A DNA stretch of 18,020 nt, from positions 1 through 18,020 of the forward strand of contig JAKCAB010000208.1 of assembly GCA_021839785.1 (NCBI GenBank), given 5' to 3'. The translations under genes and the position numbers were made by a program. Below, piece by piece: positions 7,232 to 14,545 of this stretch. Below the pieces are notes generated by a model. It had not been told where the DNA came from. It worked only from the letters and a program-made list of their open reading frames with translations, and did no database searches. The stretch is from a bacterium (GTDB taxonomy: Bacteria; Verrucomicrobiota; Verrucomicrobiae; Limisphaerales; J093). Every line of letters starts with the position of its first letter. The first letter of the stretch is position 1.

Positions 7232-7996
7232 TCACCGGGGCGCAAGCGACGCGCGGGGAACGGTGGGGCGGGGCGTCGATCCCAAGGTGCGCGGTCCGCG
7301 CCAGGCGTGAGGCGTCGGGCCGCCGCCGCGGAAACCAAAGCTCAGCGTTGGCGGATAAGAGTAGGCCAGCGCGAAGGACGGTCGCAACGCGAAGGGATGG
7401 TAATCCCAGTACGCGTAAGGCGAAGCGAACGAGGCCATCCGTTGGTCAATGGAGGCCAGCGTTCGCGGGTAGGCGTAATGGTACCACCAGAAATCGTAAC
7501 CTTCGGGGTCGAAGCCGGCGCTGGGCAGCGGCAAGGTCGGAGGGGGCGTGGCCGCGCGGGCTTGCTGGAATTGCTCCCGGAGTTGGACGCCGCGCTTGAT
7601 GATCGCCTCGGTGATTTCGTCGCTGACGCCGTGCTTTTTCAAGGCGAGCAAATCAGCGGGGGTGGGATCGAACGGGATCAGCGAGCTTTCGACGTAAGAC
7701 TTGATGACGTTGGTCGAGACACCGCCTTCGACCATCTGCAGGATGGCGTCGATGCTGGGCGAATGTCGTTCCAACGCGGTGCGAGTTGGCTCGGCCGCCG
7801 GCGCAGCCTCACTGGCGGGTTTCACGGTCGAGGTGTCTTTGGCGGGGGCCGCCGTGACCGGTGCGGTGGAGGTCCTTACCTCCTGGGCTATGCCGGCTGA
7901 CACCAAGACGACCGCCATCGTCGCCGCAGCCATGAACCGTCGTGCGCTCTGGTTTTGAAGTGCCCGCACCTGCCTGTTTTGGTGAGATGTTTTCAT
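7232..7996 (-). CDS. secreted hypothetical protein with tandem GVS helical repeats and aromatic C-terminus
   Basis: I do not recognise a named function. The 254-residue protein has a signal peptide (positively charged start, AAATMAVVLVSAGIAQ at about 23-38) and a Thr/Ala/Pro-rich linker at 41-75. Two tandem helical units follow: IDAILQMVEGGVSTNVIKSYV (82-102) and PADLLALKKHGVSDEITEAII (113-133). The C-terminal half is rich in Tyr, Trp, Pro and Gly (YDFWWYHYAYP, YAYWDYHPF, then GFRGGG), suggesting a low-complexity extracytoplasmic segment. From memory, GVS repeat pairs of this kind occur in many exported verrucomicrobial and acidobacterial proteins of unknown role. The ATG at 7996 places the signal peptide properly. 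It stands between the deoxyhypusine-synthase-like gene (219 bases upstream) and tlyA (157 bases downstream). Confidence 0.75.
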   Translation of the reverse strand: MKTSHQNRQVRALQNQSARRFMAAATMAVVLVSAGIAQEVRTSTAPVTAAPAKDTSTVKPASEAAPAAEPTRTALERHSPSIDAILQMVEGGVSTNVIKSYVESSLIPFDPTPADLLALKKHGVSDEITEAIIKRGVQLREQFQQARAATPPPTLPLPSAGFDPEGYDFWWYHYAYPRTLASIDQRMASFASPYAYWDYHPFALRPSFALAYSYPPTLSFGFRGGGPTPHAWRGPRTLGSTPRPTVPRASLAPR

Positions 7997-8108
7997 GCGC
8001 CGGCCATCGCCGTGGTGCTGTTGATCTGGCTCATTATCGGCCTTGCCCGGTGGTTTGCAAGTAACGGCAAAGCCACGGTTTACTGGCGGCGGGCGCTGCC
8101 GGGTCTGT

Positions 8109-8158
8109 GCTTGGTGGTTGCGCTCGTGAGAGCGCGGCAAACCTCCAGACCACCAAGC
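8109..8158. repeat. nested inverted repeat in the intergenic region
   Basis: The outer arms GCTTGGTGGT (8109-8118) and ACCACCAAGC (8149-8158) are perfectly complementary. Between them is a second perfect hairpin, GCGCTC-GTGA-GAGCGC, at 8120-8135. It lies 3' of the deoxyhypusine-synthase-like gene and 5' of the secreted repeat-protein gene, both on the minus strand. It may be part of a transcript end or a 5' leader structure. I recognise no RNA family. Confidence 0.55.
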
Positions 8159-8172
8159 CAAACAAAGCGGCC

Positions 8173-8188
8173 GCGCCCTTACGGGCGC
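8173..8188 (-). terminator. possible terminator hairpin after the deoxyhypusine-synthase-like gene
   Basis: A perfect six-pair stem GCGCCC-TTAC-GGGCGC lies 28 bases after the stop of the minus-strand gene ending at 8216. On that strand it is followed by GGCCGCTTTGTTTGG, which is only weakly T-rich. It is therefore a candidate intrinsic terminator, not a convincing one. Confidence 0.4.
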
Positions 8189-8215
8189 AGCCACCGCGCG
8201 AAGCTCGGGCGCGAA

Positions 8216-9436
8216 TCAGCCGAACACCGGCTCGCTGCCGTCGATCATCTTCACCTGGTTGTGCTCGAAATACTCTTTCGTCAACGCCTGCATCATCTTG
8301 CCGCGCTGGTCGAAAAGGCGTTTGAGCTTGCGCGGCTCGTGCTTGGCCAGCGCGTAATGGGTGAGGATCGGCATCGCGATCGTGGTGTCCGTGTAACAAA
8401 CCACCGCGTCGGGGAGCTTGGTCGGGTCCACCTTGCCCCAGCTCACCGCTTCGCTGGGCGTCGCGCCGGAAAGGCCGCCAGTGTCGGGCCGGGCGTCGGT
8501 CACTTGCAGGAAGAAGTCCTGGCCAAATTCCTTGATCCGGAGCACCTCCTGGATTTGCGGTTCGGTCTGGAGCATGAAGTTCTTCGGGCTGCCGCCACCC
8601 CAAAGCACCACGCCGCTCCGACCGCCGGCGCGCTTGGCGGCAAGCACGTAGGCCGTCGTCTCGTTCACGTCGATGCTCGGGTTGACGCGCAGTTTGTTGC
8701 CGCGCAACTCGACGCCAGCGACGTTCATGCCGATGGTCGAGTCGCCGGGCGAACTTGTGTAACAAGGCACTCCGGCGCGATAGGCCGCGGCCATCACGGA
8801 CACGTCTTTGAGCTTGTTCTTGCGTTCCCATTCCGCGGCGTACTTGCCGATCAGGTAATGCAACTCGGCCGAGCCCATTTCCTTTTGAAACTCCGGCTGG
8901 ATGAGGATCGAGCGCAGGATTTCGTCGGTGGCCATCAGGCCGTCCGAGTATGGGATCAGCACGTCGTAGATGCGGACGAGGTCGTTTTCGCGCAGGTCGC
9001 AGTCGTCGAACTTGAAGCTGCCGACGTGGACCGGGTAGTTCAGCGCGAAGTGCAGGTCATGGTAAAGGTTCGCGCCCGTGGACACGATCCAGTCCACGAA
9101 ACCGGCCTTGATGAGCGGGATGATGCACGAACATCCCAAGCCCGCCGGCGTGAGCGCGCCCGAGACGCTCATGCCGATCGTCACGTCCGGGGCGAGCATC
9201 TTCTCCGCGAAAAGCTGGCAACCTTCCCGGAGCCGCGCTGAGTTGTAGGCGAGGAACGTCTCGTCCACGAGCTTCTCGACGCTTTCCTTGCCGGTCAGGT
9301 TCTTCGGCTGGATGCGCTGGCCGGACATGTACTGCTTCTTGTGCGGACACTGCTTCTCGATCAGCCAGTCCGGCGTCTCGGTGAGGTCTTTGCGGTAACG
9401 GGCGTTTGCGGGCCGTGTATGTGATCGCGTTCCCAT
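8216..9436 (-). CDS. deoxyhypusine synthase-like enzyme (probable polyamine-modifying/homospermidine-type)
   Basis: This 406-residue protein has deoxyhypusine synthase architecture. NAD-site-like segments are present ([42 protein letters not shown]). The active-site stretch [19 protein letters not shown] holds the lysine (Lys335) that carries the imine intermediate in characterised enzymes. Eukaryotic and archaeal enzymes move the aminobutyl group of spermidine onto eIF5A/aIF5A. Bacteria lack that substrate, so bacterial homologues are thought to make homospermidine or related polyamines; which applies here is inference. I chose the ATG at 9436. A later ATG ([11 protein letters not shown]) would remove about 36 residues and cannot be excluded. 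No speA/speE-type genes adjoin. It lies 100 bases downstream of the redoxin gene, same strand. Confidence 0.9.
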   Translation of the reverse strand: MGTRSHTRPANARYRKDLTETPDWLIEKQCPHKKQYMSGQRIQPKNLTGKESVEKLVDETFLAYNSARLREGCQLFAEKMLAPDVTIGMSVSGALTPAGLGCSCIIPLIKAGFVDWIVSTGANLYHDLHFALNYPVHVGSFKFDDCDLRENDLVRIYDVLIPYSDGLMATDEILRSILIQPEFQKEMGSAELHYLIGKYAAEWERKNKLKDVSVMAAAYRAGVPCYTSSPGDSTIGMNVAGVELRGNKLRVNPSIDVNETTAYVLAAKRAGGRSGVVLWGGGSPKNFMLQTEPQIQEVLRIKEFGQDFFLQVTDARPDTGGLSGATPSEAVSWGKVDPTKLPDAVVCYTDTTIAMPILTHYALAKHEPRKLKRLFDQRGKMMQALTKEYFEHNQVKMIDGSEPVFG

Positions 9437-9536
9437 AATGAACTCAATTTCGTTGCCGGGGGAAAATACGGGCGCACGCGCGGATGCCAATCACCAAATG
9501 CGAATCGCGCACGGGCAAGGTGGATCGGCCCGCAGC

Positions 9537-10652
9537 TCACCACGGCTTCACGGCGTTCATTTCCTTCACGATGGCGCGGCGCACCGCCAGCGCATCGATG
9601 CTGCCCAGCTCGCGATACAGGATTTTCCCCTCCGGCGAGATCAACACCGTGAACGGCACCGGCCCCGGCCAGTCGGGGTCGAAGGCGTTCATCAACTTCT
9701 CCCGGTCGGCGGAAGCGAAGATCAGGTTCCGATTCGAGGCCTGCTGTTTCTTCAGGAAGGCGAGCACCGCCGGCTCCTCGTCGGGGCGGTTCACCGCAAC
9801 CGTCACCAACTCGAAGTCGCGATGGCGGTACATGCGGTTGATCGTGACAAACTCCGAAAACTCCGCGACGCACGGCGCGCACCAGGTGGCCCAAAAGTTC
9901 ACGAGGCGGAATTTGCCCGAGTCGTTTTTTCGCAACGCGGCGAGCGCGGCCGCATCCGCCTTGGCCAACGTCACCGGCTCCGCGGCGAGCTTTTCCAGGT
10001 AAGCCTTGACCGAATCGGCTTTGCCGGCCCACTTCACCGAGCAGCCCACGACCTTGGTTTTCGTCACCGGCGGCTCCTTGCCGGCAAGCACGGCGTCCAG
10101 CGCATCGCGCAAGTAGTGAACTTTGACATGCTGGACACGCTCGGAATCGTCGATGGCGCCCGCGTACCGGAGCTTGCGGCTGGCGTCGAACAGGAAGGCG
10201 TGCGGCGTGGCGACCGGCCCGTAAGCCCGCGCGACTGCCTCGGTGTCGCCGTCGTAAAGGTACGGAAAATTGAAGCCGTGGTCGCGCGCCCGGATTTTCA
10301 TCTCCGCGAACGTGTCGCTCAAGTCGGTCCAACCCAGCTCGTCGAGGCGCACCGACTTGGGATCGTTGGGCATGATCGCCACCACCGCGACGCCTTTCGG
10401 CTGGTAATCGGAGACGAGTTGTTTGAGCCGCTCCTCGTAGTACTGGGCGGTCGGGCAATGGTTGCAGGTGAACACCACCACCAGTGCTTTGGCGGACGCG
10501 AAATCCTGGAGCGCGTGCTCCCGACCGTCCACGCCCGGCAAGTCGAAATCGGGGGCCAGACTCCCCAAAGCCAACGTCGGGGGATTGTCCGCCGCCCACG
10601 TTCCCAGGACGAACGCAATGCTGGTCAAGGCCAAGAGAAATTGAGGTTTCAC
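9537..10652 (-). CDS. secreted two-domain thioredoxin-fold protein (AhpC/TSA-like plus TlpA-like)
   Basis: This 371-residue protein has a short signal peptide (KPQFLLALTSIAFVLGTWA) and two thioredoxin folds. The first spans roughly 25-190, with APDFDLPGVDG and the redox-type FTCNHCPTAQ (Cys63, Cys66), followed by GPVATPHAFLFD, whose cis-proline element reads ATPH. The second spans roughly 225-371, with FWATWCAPCVAEF (WCAPC at 257-261) and the cis-proline segment VPFTVL. The first resembles exported redoxins of planctomycetes and verrucomicrobia; the second is TlpA/ResA-like, a periplasmic disulfide reductant often used in cytochrome c maturation. The GTG at 10652 is preferred over the TTG at 10688: GGAAG lies seven bases upstream, and the signal peptide then starts at residue 1. 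A role towards the window's c-type cytochrome is possible but unproven. Confidence 0.9.
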   Translation of the reverse strand: MKPQFLLALTSIAFVLGTWAADNPPTLALGSLAPDFDLPGVDGREHALQDFASAKALVVVFTCNHCPTAQYYEERLKQLVSDYQPKGVAVVAIMPNDPKSVRLDELGWTDLSDTFAEMKIRARDHGFNFPYLYDGDTEAVARAYGPVATPHAFLFDASRKLRYAGAIDDSERVQHVKVHYLRDALDAVLAGKEPPVTKTKVVGCSVKWAGKADSVKAYLEKLAAEPVTLAKADAAALAALRKNDSGKFRLVNFWATWCAPCVAEFSEFVTINRMYRHRDFELVTVAVNRPDEEPAVLAFLKKQQASNRNLIFASADREKLMNAFDPDWPGPVPFTVLISPEGKILYRELGSIDALAVRRAIVKEMNAVKPW

Positions 10653-10796
10653 ACTTCCGAGCGTGCCGCCGAGGCCAAACGAAAGCAATGTCGATCAAAG
10701 TGCCGCCGAAACCCCAATCGCCGTGCTACCGCCGATCGCACCGCCTTGAGGCGCGAGTGCGTCACCGGCTGGGCGACGGACCTCGGCCAGAAGCCG

Positions 10797-10825
10797 GTAT
10801 TGCGCACAAAATCGGACCGTAATAC
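10797..10825. promoter_or_regulatory. candidate operator/promoter of the RHH-VapC module
   Basis: Inverted arms GTATTGCG (10797-10804) and CGTAATAC (10818-10825) match with one mismatch and are 13 bases apart, ending nine bases before the antitoxin ATG. TTGCGC and TAATAC within them could serve as -35 and -10 elements, although the 14-base spacer is short. RHH antitoxins typically repress their own promoter through such paired sites. The site is inferred. Confidence 0.45.
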
Positions 10826-10834
10826 GCTGCGGGC

Positions 10835-11077
10835 ATGAATACGATTTCGCTCAAGTTGCCGGATCGCCTGTTGGAATTATTGGAGCAGGAGTCTCGTGCC
10901 CGGCGCACCACGAAGTCCTCGTTGGTCCGGGAGTGTCTCGAGAAAACGCTGGCGGCGCACGCGGCGGGCGGCGAGGCCACCTGCTTTGACCTGGCGCGTG
11001 ACCTGGCGGGATCGGTGAAGGGTCTCCCGCGCGATCTGGCCACCAACCCGAAGTATCTGGCGGGCTTTGGCCGGTGA
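10835..11077 (+). CDS. ribbon-helix-helix (CopG/VapB-like) antitoxin
   Basis: This is an 80-residue protein. The N-terminal beta strand (TISLKLPDRLLELLEQES) and the helices RTTKSSLVRECLEKTL have the pattern of a ribbon-helix-helix DNA-binding dimer. The C-terminal half (FDLARDLAGSVKGLPRDLATNPKYLAGFG) is the toxin-neutralising tail seen in VapB-type proteins coupled to PIN toxins. Its stop codon overlaps the start of the following PIN gene (GTGA), the classic arrangement for a type II toxin-antitoxin pair. It probably represses its own operon. Confidence 0.9.
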   Translation: MNTISLKLPDRLLELLEQESRARRTTKSSLVRECLEKTLAAHAAGGEATCFDLARDLAGSVKGLPRDLATNPKYLAGFGR

Positions 11078-11493
11078 AACACATGGTGCTACTCGACACC
11101 GGGCCGCTGGTAACTTTTCTCGCCGCCGGGCTGAAGCACCACGTCTGGGTCTGTGAGCAGTGGCAGCGTTTGCGTCCGCCGCTGCTCACCTGCGAGCCGG
11201 TGTTGACGGAGGCCGCCTTCCTTCTGAAGCGGGAAGGCCGGGAGACCGACCCGATCTTTGCCCTCCTGGAACGTGGGGTGTTGCGAGTGGGGCTGGAGAT
11301 CGAGGATCAACTGGCGGATTTACGGGCGTTGTTGCGCCGTTACCGGGATCGCCCCATGTCCCTGGCCGATGCCTGTCTCGTCCGGCTCGCCGAATTGCAC
11401 GCTGGCAGCGTCATCTTCACCTTCGACACGGATTTTCGGATTTATCGTCGCCACGGCAACAAGGTCATTCCGGTGTTGATGCCGGGAGAATGA
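11074..11493 (+). CDS. vapC: VapC-type PIN-domain toxin ribonuclease
   Basis: This 139-residue PIN-domain protein keeps the acidic metal-binding residues: Asp8 (LLDTGPLV), Glu46 (VLTEAAFLL), Asp99 (SLADACLVRLAE) and Asp118/Asp120 (FTFDTDFRIYRR). VapC toxins cleave tRNA or rRNA with Mg or Mn; the target here is unknown. The GTG at 11074 overlaps the antitoxin stop by four bases. An ATG nine bases later (MVLLDTG) is an alternative start. The complete acidic set suggests an active enzyme held by the upstream RHH antitoxin. Confidence 0.92.
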   Translation: MKHMVLLDTGPLVTFLAAGLKHHVWVCEQWQRLRPPLLTCEPVLTEAAFLLKREGRETDPIFALLERGVLRVGLEIEDQLADLRALLRRYRDRPMSLADACLVRLAELHAGSVIFTFDTDFRIYRRHGNKVIPVLMPGE

Positions 11494-11657
11494 AGCCGTG
11501 AGAGGGACGGAACCAGATTCTTGCCAAGCAGCACGGATGCACGCTCCGTCACTTGTCGAGCGCTTCAAAGGGGCGGGAAATCCCCAGTCACGACCGGCCA
11601 CTTCCATTCCCAAGTTCGTGCCGGAGTTGGCGGTCAATCCAATAGCCCATGAGGGCA
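11494..11657. other. intergenic region between convergent genes
   Basis: This stretch separates vapC from the minus-strand nucleotidyltransferase. It holds only short hairpins: ACGGA/TCCGT at 11533-11549, and GGGG/CCCC around 11570-11585. Neither has a T tract that would make a convincing terminator. I see no gene. Confidence 0.5.
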
Positions 11658-12407
11658 TCATTTCGAGGCGCTGAAAATGCGGTTGGCCTCTTCGAGCGAT
11701 TCTTTGGAGCCGATGTCGTACCAGAGGCCCGGCACGCGCCAAGTGTACACGGCCACGCGCGGGTAGAGCCATTCCACGAGGCGGCCCGGCTGGTCCGGGT
11801 TGTTCTTCTCGGCGATGTACCGGTGGATCATCGGGAGGAGGTGCCGCGGATAGTAGTACAACGCGATGCCGGTGAGGGTACTGTGCGGTTTCGCCGGCTT
11901 TTCCTCGAAGTGGGTGATCCGGCCCGAGTTGTCGGTGTCGATGGCGTTGTACTTTTTGATGAGCTCGAGGTTGCCCACGTCATAGACCCCGAGCACCGCC
12001 GCGTTTTTCGCGCGACAGAACCGGCCAAAATCCGCCAGCGGCTGGCTGAAAAGATTGTCCCCCGCCACGATCATCAGGTCGTCGTCCACCTGCTCGCGGG
12101 TGAGCACGAAGTGAATGTCCCCGATCGCGCCCAGCTTGTTGCTGTCGTCGGTCGAGCCGTCGTTCACGATGGTGAAATCGAGCGCGCGTTTGTCGCGGCG
12201 GTAATGGTCCGCCCAGCTTTGGAAATGGCCGACGAACTTCGCGTTCGTGACCACATAGACGCGGTCGATGCCGTCGATGGCCGCCAGGTTGTCGAGCACA
12301 TGCTCCACCATCGGCTTGCCGGCGACGGGCAGCAGCGGCTTGGGCTGGTCTTTGGTGAGCGGGTACAGGCGGGTGGCGTAGCCGGCGGCGAGAATCAACA
12401 ACTTCAT
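11658..12407 (-). CDS. sugar-phosphate nucleotidyltransferase
   Basis: This 249-residue NTP_transferase (GT-A fold) protein has the nucleotide-binding signature LAAGYATRLYPLTKDQPKPLLPVAGKP at its start, VNDGSTDDSNKLGAIGDI near 81-98, the metal-binding VAGDNLF with Asp117, and GLWYDIGSKESLEEANR at the C-terminus. These mark the glucose-1-phosphate thymidylyl/uridylyl- or mannose-1-phosphate guanylyl-transferase group, which activates sugars for glycan synthesis. The substrate cannot be set from sequence alone. There is no hexapeptide acyltransferase domain. The ATG at 12407 starts exactly at the family N-terminus. It lies 42 bases after ptsI on the same strand and is probably co-transcribed. 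Confidence 0.88.
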   Translation of the reverse strand: MKLLILAAGYATRLYPLTKDQPKPLLPVAGKPMVEHVLDNLAAIDGIDRVYVVTNAKFVGHFQSWADHYRRDKRALDFTIVNDGSTDDSNKLGAIGDIHFVLTREQVDDDLMIVAGDNLFSQPLADFGRFCRAKNAAVLGVYDVGNLELIKKYNAIDTDNSGRITHFEEKPAKPHSTLTGIALYYYPRHLLPMIHRYIAEKNNPDQPGRLVEWLYPRVAVYTWRVPGLWYDIGSKESLEEANRIFSASK

Positions 12408-12449
12408 GGTCGATGCATCGAACGTTTCCAATTCCAGGCAAGCCGCGGC

Positions 12450-14225
12450 TCACTCCGTGAACAAGCTGGGCGCCACGGATTGAGCCAGGTCGCGGCACCG
12501 GCCCAGAATCGCATGGCCGTCTTCGCAGCCAAGCGCGAAATCCGCCAGTTCCGTCGCCTCGGTGCGCTTGAGTCGGCGGATGATGAACTTCACCTCCGGC
12601 ACCCGGCCCGGCGCGGCGCTGAGTTCGTCGGCGCCCAGCCCGATCAGCAGCGGCGCCAGCACGGGTTCCCCCGCCATCTCGCCGCACACGCCCACCCAGA
12701 TGCCGCGGGCACGCGCCGCCTCCACGGTCAGTTTGATGAGGCGCACCACGGCGGGGTGCGTCGGCTCGTACAGCTTCGCGATCTTGGGGTTCATGCGGTC
12801 CACCGCGAGCGAGTACTGGATCAAGTCGTTCGTGCCGATGCTGAAGAAGTTCACGCGCTGGGCCAGCGAGTCGGCAATCATCACGGCCGACGGAATCTCG
12901 ATCATGACGCCGACTTCGAGCGTCTCGTTGAACGGCTGGCCTTCGGCGCGCAGCTCCTGCTTGCACTCGTCCAGCAGGGCGGTGGCCTGGTTCAGCTCGT
13001 CGAGGCCCGAAATCATCGGGTACATGAGCTTGACGTTGCCGAAGGCGCTGGCACGGAGGATCGCGCGCAACTGCGTCTTGAACATCGCCTGTTCCTGGAG
13101 GCAAATCCGGATCGCGCGCCAGCCCAGGAACGGATTTTTCTCGGCCGGGCCTTCCGGCGAGCCGAACATCTTGTCCCCGCCGAGGTCGAGCGTGCGGATG
13201 ATCACCGGCGCCGGCCGCAGTGCCGCCGCCACCTCGCGATACGCGGCAAACTGCGTCTCTTCGCCGGGGGGCGTCGGCCGGTTCAGGAACAGGTACTCCG
13301 TGCGAAACAAGCCCACGCCTTCGGCGCCGTGCGTCTGCACGTCGGCGATTTCCTGCGGGCCCTCGATGTTCGCCGAAAGCGTAAAGTGACTGCCGTCCAA
13401 CGTGGTCGCCGGCTGTTCCTTCAATTCGCGGAGCTGGCTCTGGATCGCGAGCCGGCGCTGCTCGATCTGCCCATACTCGTAAAGTATTTGGTCCGTGGGC
13501 TCCACGATCAGCCGCCCGCCGAAGCCGTCCAGCAACGAGTACTGCCCGGTGCGCAAATGGTGCAGCGCATCGGTCAGCCCCGTCACCGCCGGGATTTGCA
13601 GCGAACGGGCGAGGATGGCGGTGTGCGAGGTCTCGCTGCCCTGCTCGGTGGCGAAGCCGAGGACGAATCGCCGGTCCAGCGTGGCGGTTTGCGACGGCGT
13701 CAGGTCATAGGCCACCACAATGCAGGGTTCGTGCAGGCGGCTGAGGTCGGACGGCAGTTCCTGGCCCAGCAGGTTGTGCAGGACGCGATCCGCCACGTCG
13801 CGCAAGTCCACGGCGCGCTCGCTCAGGTACGGATCCTCCACCGCGCTCAACGTGGTGAGGTAGCGTTGGCAAAAATCGTGGAAGGCGAATTCGATGCCGA
13901 CCTTCTCGCGCTTCATCTGGCTCAGCACTTCGTCGTGCAGGAACGGATCGTCCAGCACGAGCAGTTGCGCGTCGAAGATTTGCGGGTCGCCGCCGCCGAT
14001 GCCGTTGGCCACCCGCTCCTGGACCGCCAGCAATTGTTGACGCGTCAGCACCAAGGCCTCCTCCAGGCGCTGGATCTCCGCAAGAAAATCGGCCTCGGTG
14101 ATCGACCGGCGATCGACCTGCAACGTCCGGGCGCTGGCCAGCACGAACAGCCGGCCCCGACACACCCCGCGCGAGACGGGTATGCCTTGGAGCACCAACT
14201 TGCCTGGCTTGCCGGCTTCCGACAT
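12450..14225 (-). CDS. ptsI: PTS enzyme I (phosphoenolpyruvate-protein phosphotransferase)
   Basis: This 591-residue protein is close to the usual 570-590 for enzyme I. It has the N-terminal GIPVSRGVCRG segment, a helical HPr-binding region, and the phospho-histidine site GSETSHTAILARSLQIPAVTG with His201. The PEP-binding barrel follows: SANIEGPQEI, GAEGVGLFRTEYLFLNR, IRTLDLGGDKM, MYPMISGLDEL, GVMIEIPSAV, SIGTNDLIQYSLAVDR and VCGEMAGEP with the active-site cysteine. It transfers phosphate from PEP to HPr. No ptsH, HPr kinase or EII gene is in the window, so it may act in a regulatory PTS. The ATG at 14225 fits the family start; GGGGAG lies 15 bases upstream, an unusually long spacing. Palindrome copy C is about 115 bases upstream of the ATG. 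Confidence 0.95.
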   Translation of the reverse strand: MSEAGKPGKLVLQGIPVSRGVCRGRLFVLASARTLQVDRRSITEADFLAEIQRLEEALVLTRQQLLAVQERVANGIGGGDPQIFDAQLLVLDDPFLHDEVLSQMKREKVGIEFAFHDFCQRYLTTLSAVEDPYLSERAVDLRDVADRVLHNLLGQELPSDLSRLHEPCIVVAYDLTPSQTATLDRRFVLGFATEQGSETSHTAILARSLQIPAVTGLTDALHHLRTGQYSLLDGFGGRLIVEPTDQILYEYGQIEQRRLAIQSQLRELKEQPATTLDGSHFTLSANIEGPQEIADVQTHGAEGVGLFRTEYLFLNRPTPPGEETQFAAYREVAAALRPAPVIIRTLDLGGDKMFGSPEGPAEKNPFLGWRAIRICLQEQAMFKTQLRAILRASAFGNVKLMYPMISGLDELNQATALLDECKQELRAEGQPFNETLEVGVMIEIPSAVMIADSLAQRVNFFSIGTNDLIQYSLAVDRMNPKIAKLYEPTHPAVVRLIKLTVEAARARGIWVGVCGEMAGEPVLAPLLIGLGADELSAAPGRVPEVKFIIRRLKRTEATELADFALGCEDGHAILGRCRDLAQSVAPSLFTE

Positions 14226-14545
14226 GCTGCCTACATACCGCTCCCCGGCCAGCGTGAAAACCAAATTCCGGCGCGGCGCCCGAATCCTGAGCCGGAACGA
14301 AGCCCCCGGTAAAGGAAGCGCAGTGGAGCCGAAGACCAACCACTTTTCTGTCACAATTGCGACATTTTTTGTGCCCTGCGGGTGAACTGAAACACCGCGA
14401 GGGCGAGGACCAGTCGCCGCCACGCCCGGAACCGGCGGCTGGCCACGGACGACCCAACCGCGCTCCGCTTCGCTCAGGATTCGGGCGTCCAACCGGCCCC
14501 GGCATTGGGCTGGCCTTCGCCGCGACGGCAGGCTACCGTGCGCCA
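14226..14545. other. 320-base divergent intergenic region between ptsI and the C45-type hydrolase
   Basis: It must contain the promoters of both divergent genes, but I cannot define convincing -35/-10 pairs on either strand. Its one clear landmark is palindrome copy C at 14340-14374. A weak inverted pair, GCCGCC/GGCGGC, flanks about a dozen bases near 14420-14440. The plus-strand frame is open from 14357, but its residues before 14546 look like non-coding GC-rich translation, not protein. Confidence 0.5.
14340..14374. promoter_or_regulatory. degenerate palindrome, copy C, upstream of ptsI
   Basis: The core TGTCACAATTGCGACA (14349-14364) differs from the copy B core by one base. The right side keeps the spacing of copies A and B: GCGACA, six bases, GTGC (14371-14374). 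The left side has CCAC one base closer than in A and B, so symmetry is poorer. It is AT-rich within GC-rich flanks. Its position in a divergent promoter region suggests a regulatory site for ptsI, the C45-type gene, or both. Confidence 0.7.

Noticed and set aside
8040..8100. GGCAAAGCCACGG segment resembling part of a cyclic di-GMP class I riboswitch
   Set aside because: The other conserved half (GGCAAACC with a GAAA tetraloop stem) is missing in the right order, and no plus-strand gene follows.
7955..9241. 428-codon plus-strand frame opposite the deoxyhypusine-synthase-like gene
   Set aside because: It is antisense to an unmistakable enzyme and begins in a structured intergenic region.
14226..14260. 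ATG followed directly by TAG just before the ptsI start, as a start-stop regulatory element
   Set aside because: It is a three-base coincidence with no supporting conservation; nothing else marks it as functional.
11649..14312. 887-codon plus-strand open frame
   Set aside because: It lies antisense to the clear ptsI and nucleotidyltransferase genes, and its His/Arg/Gln/Val-rich translation has no recognisable domain. It is an effect of high GC third positions.
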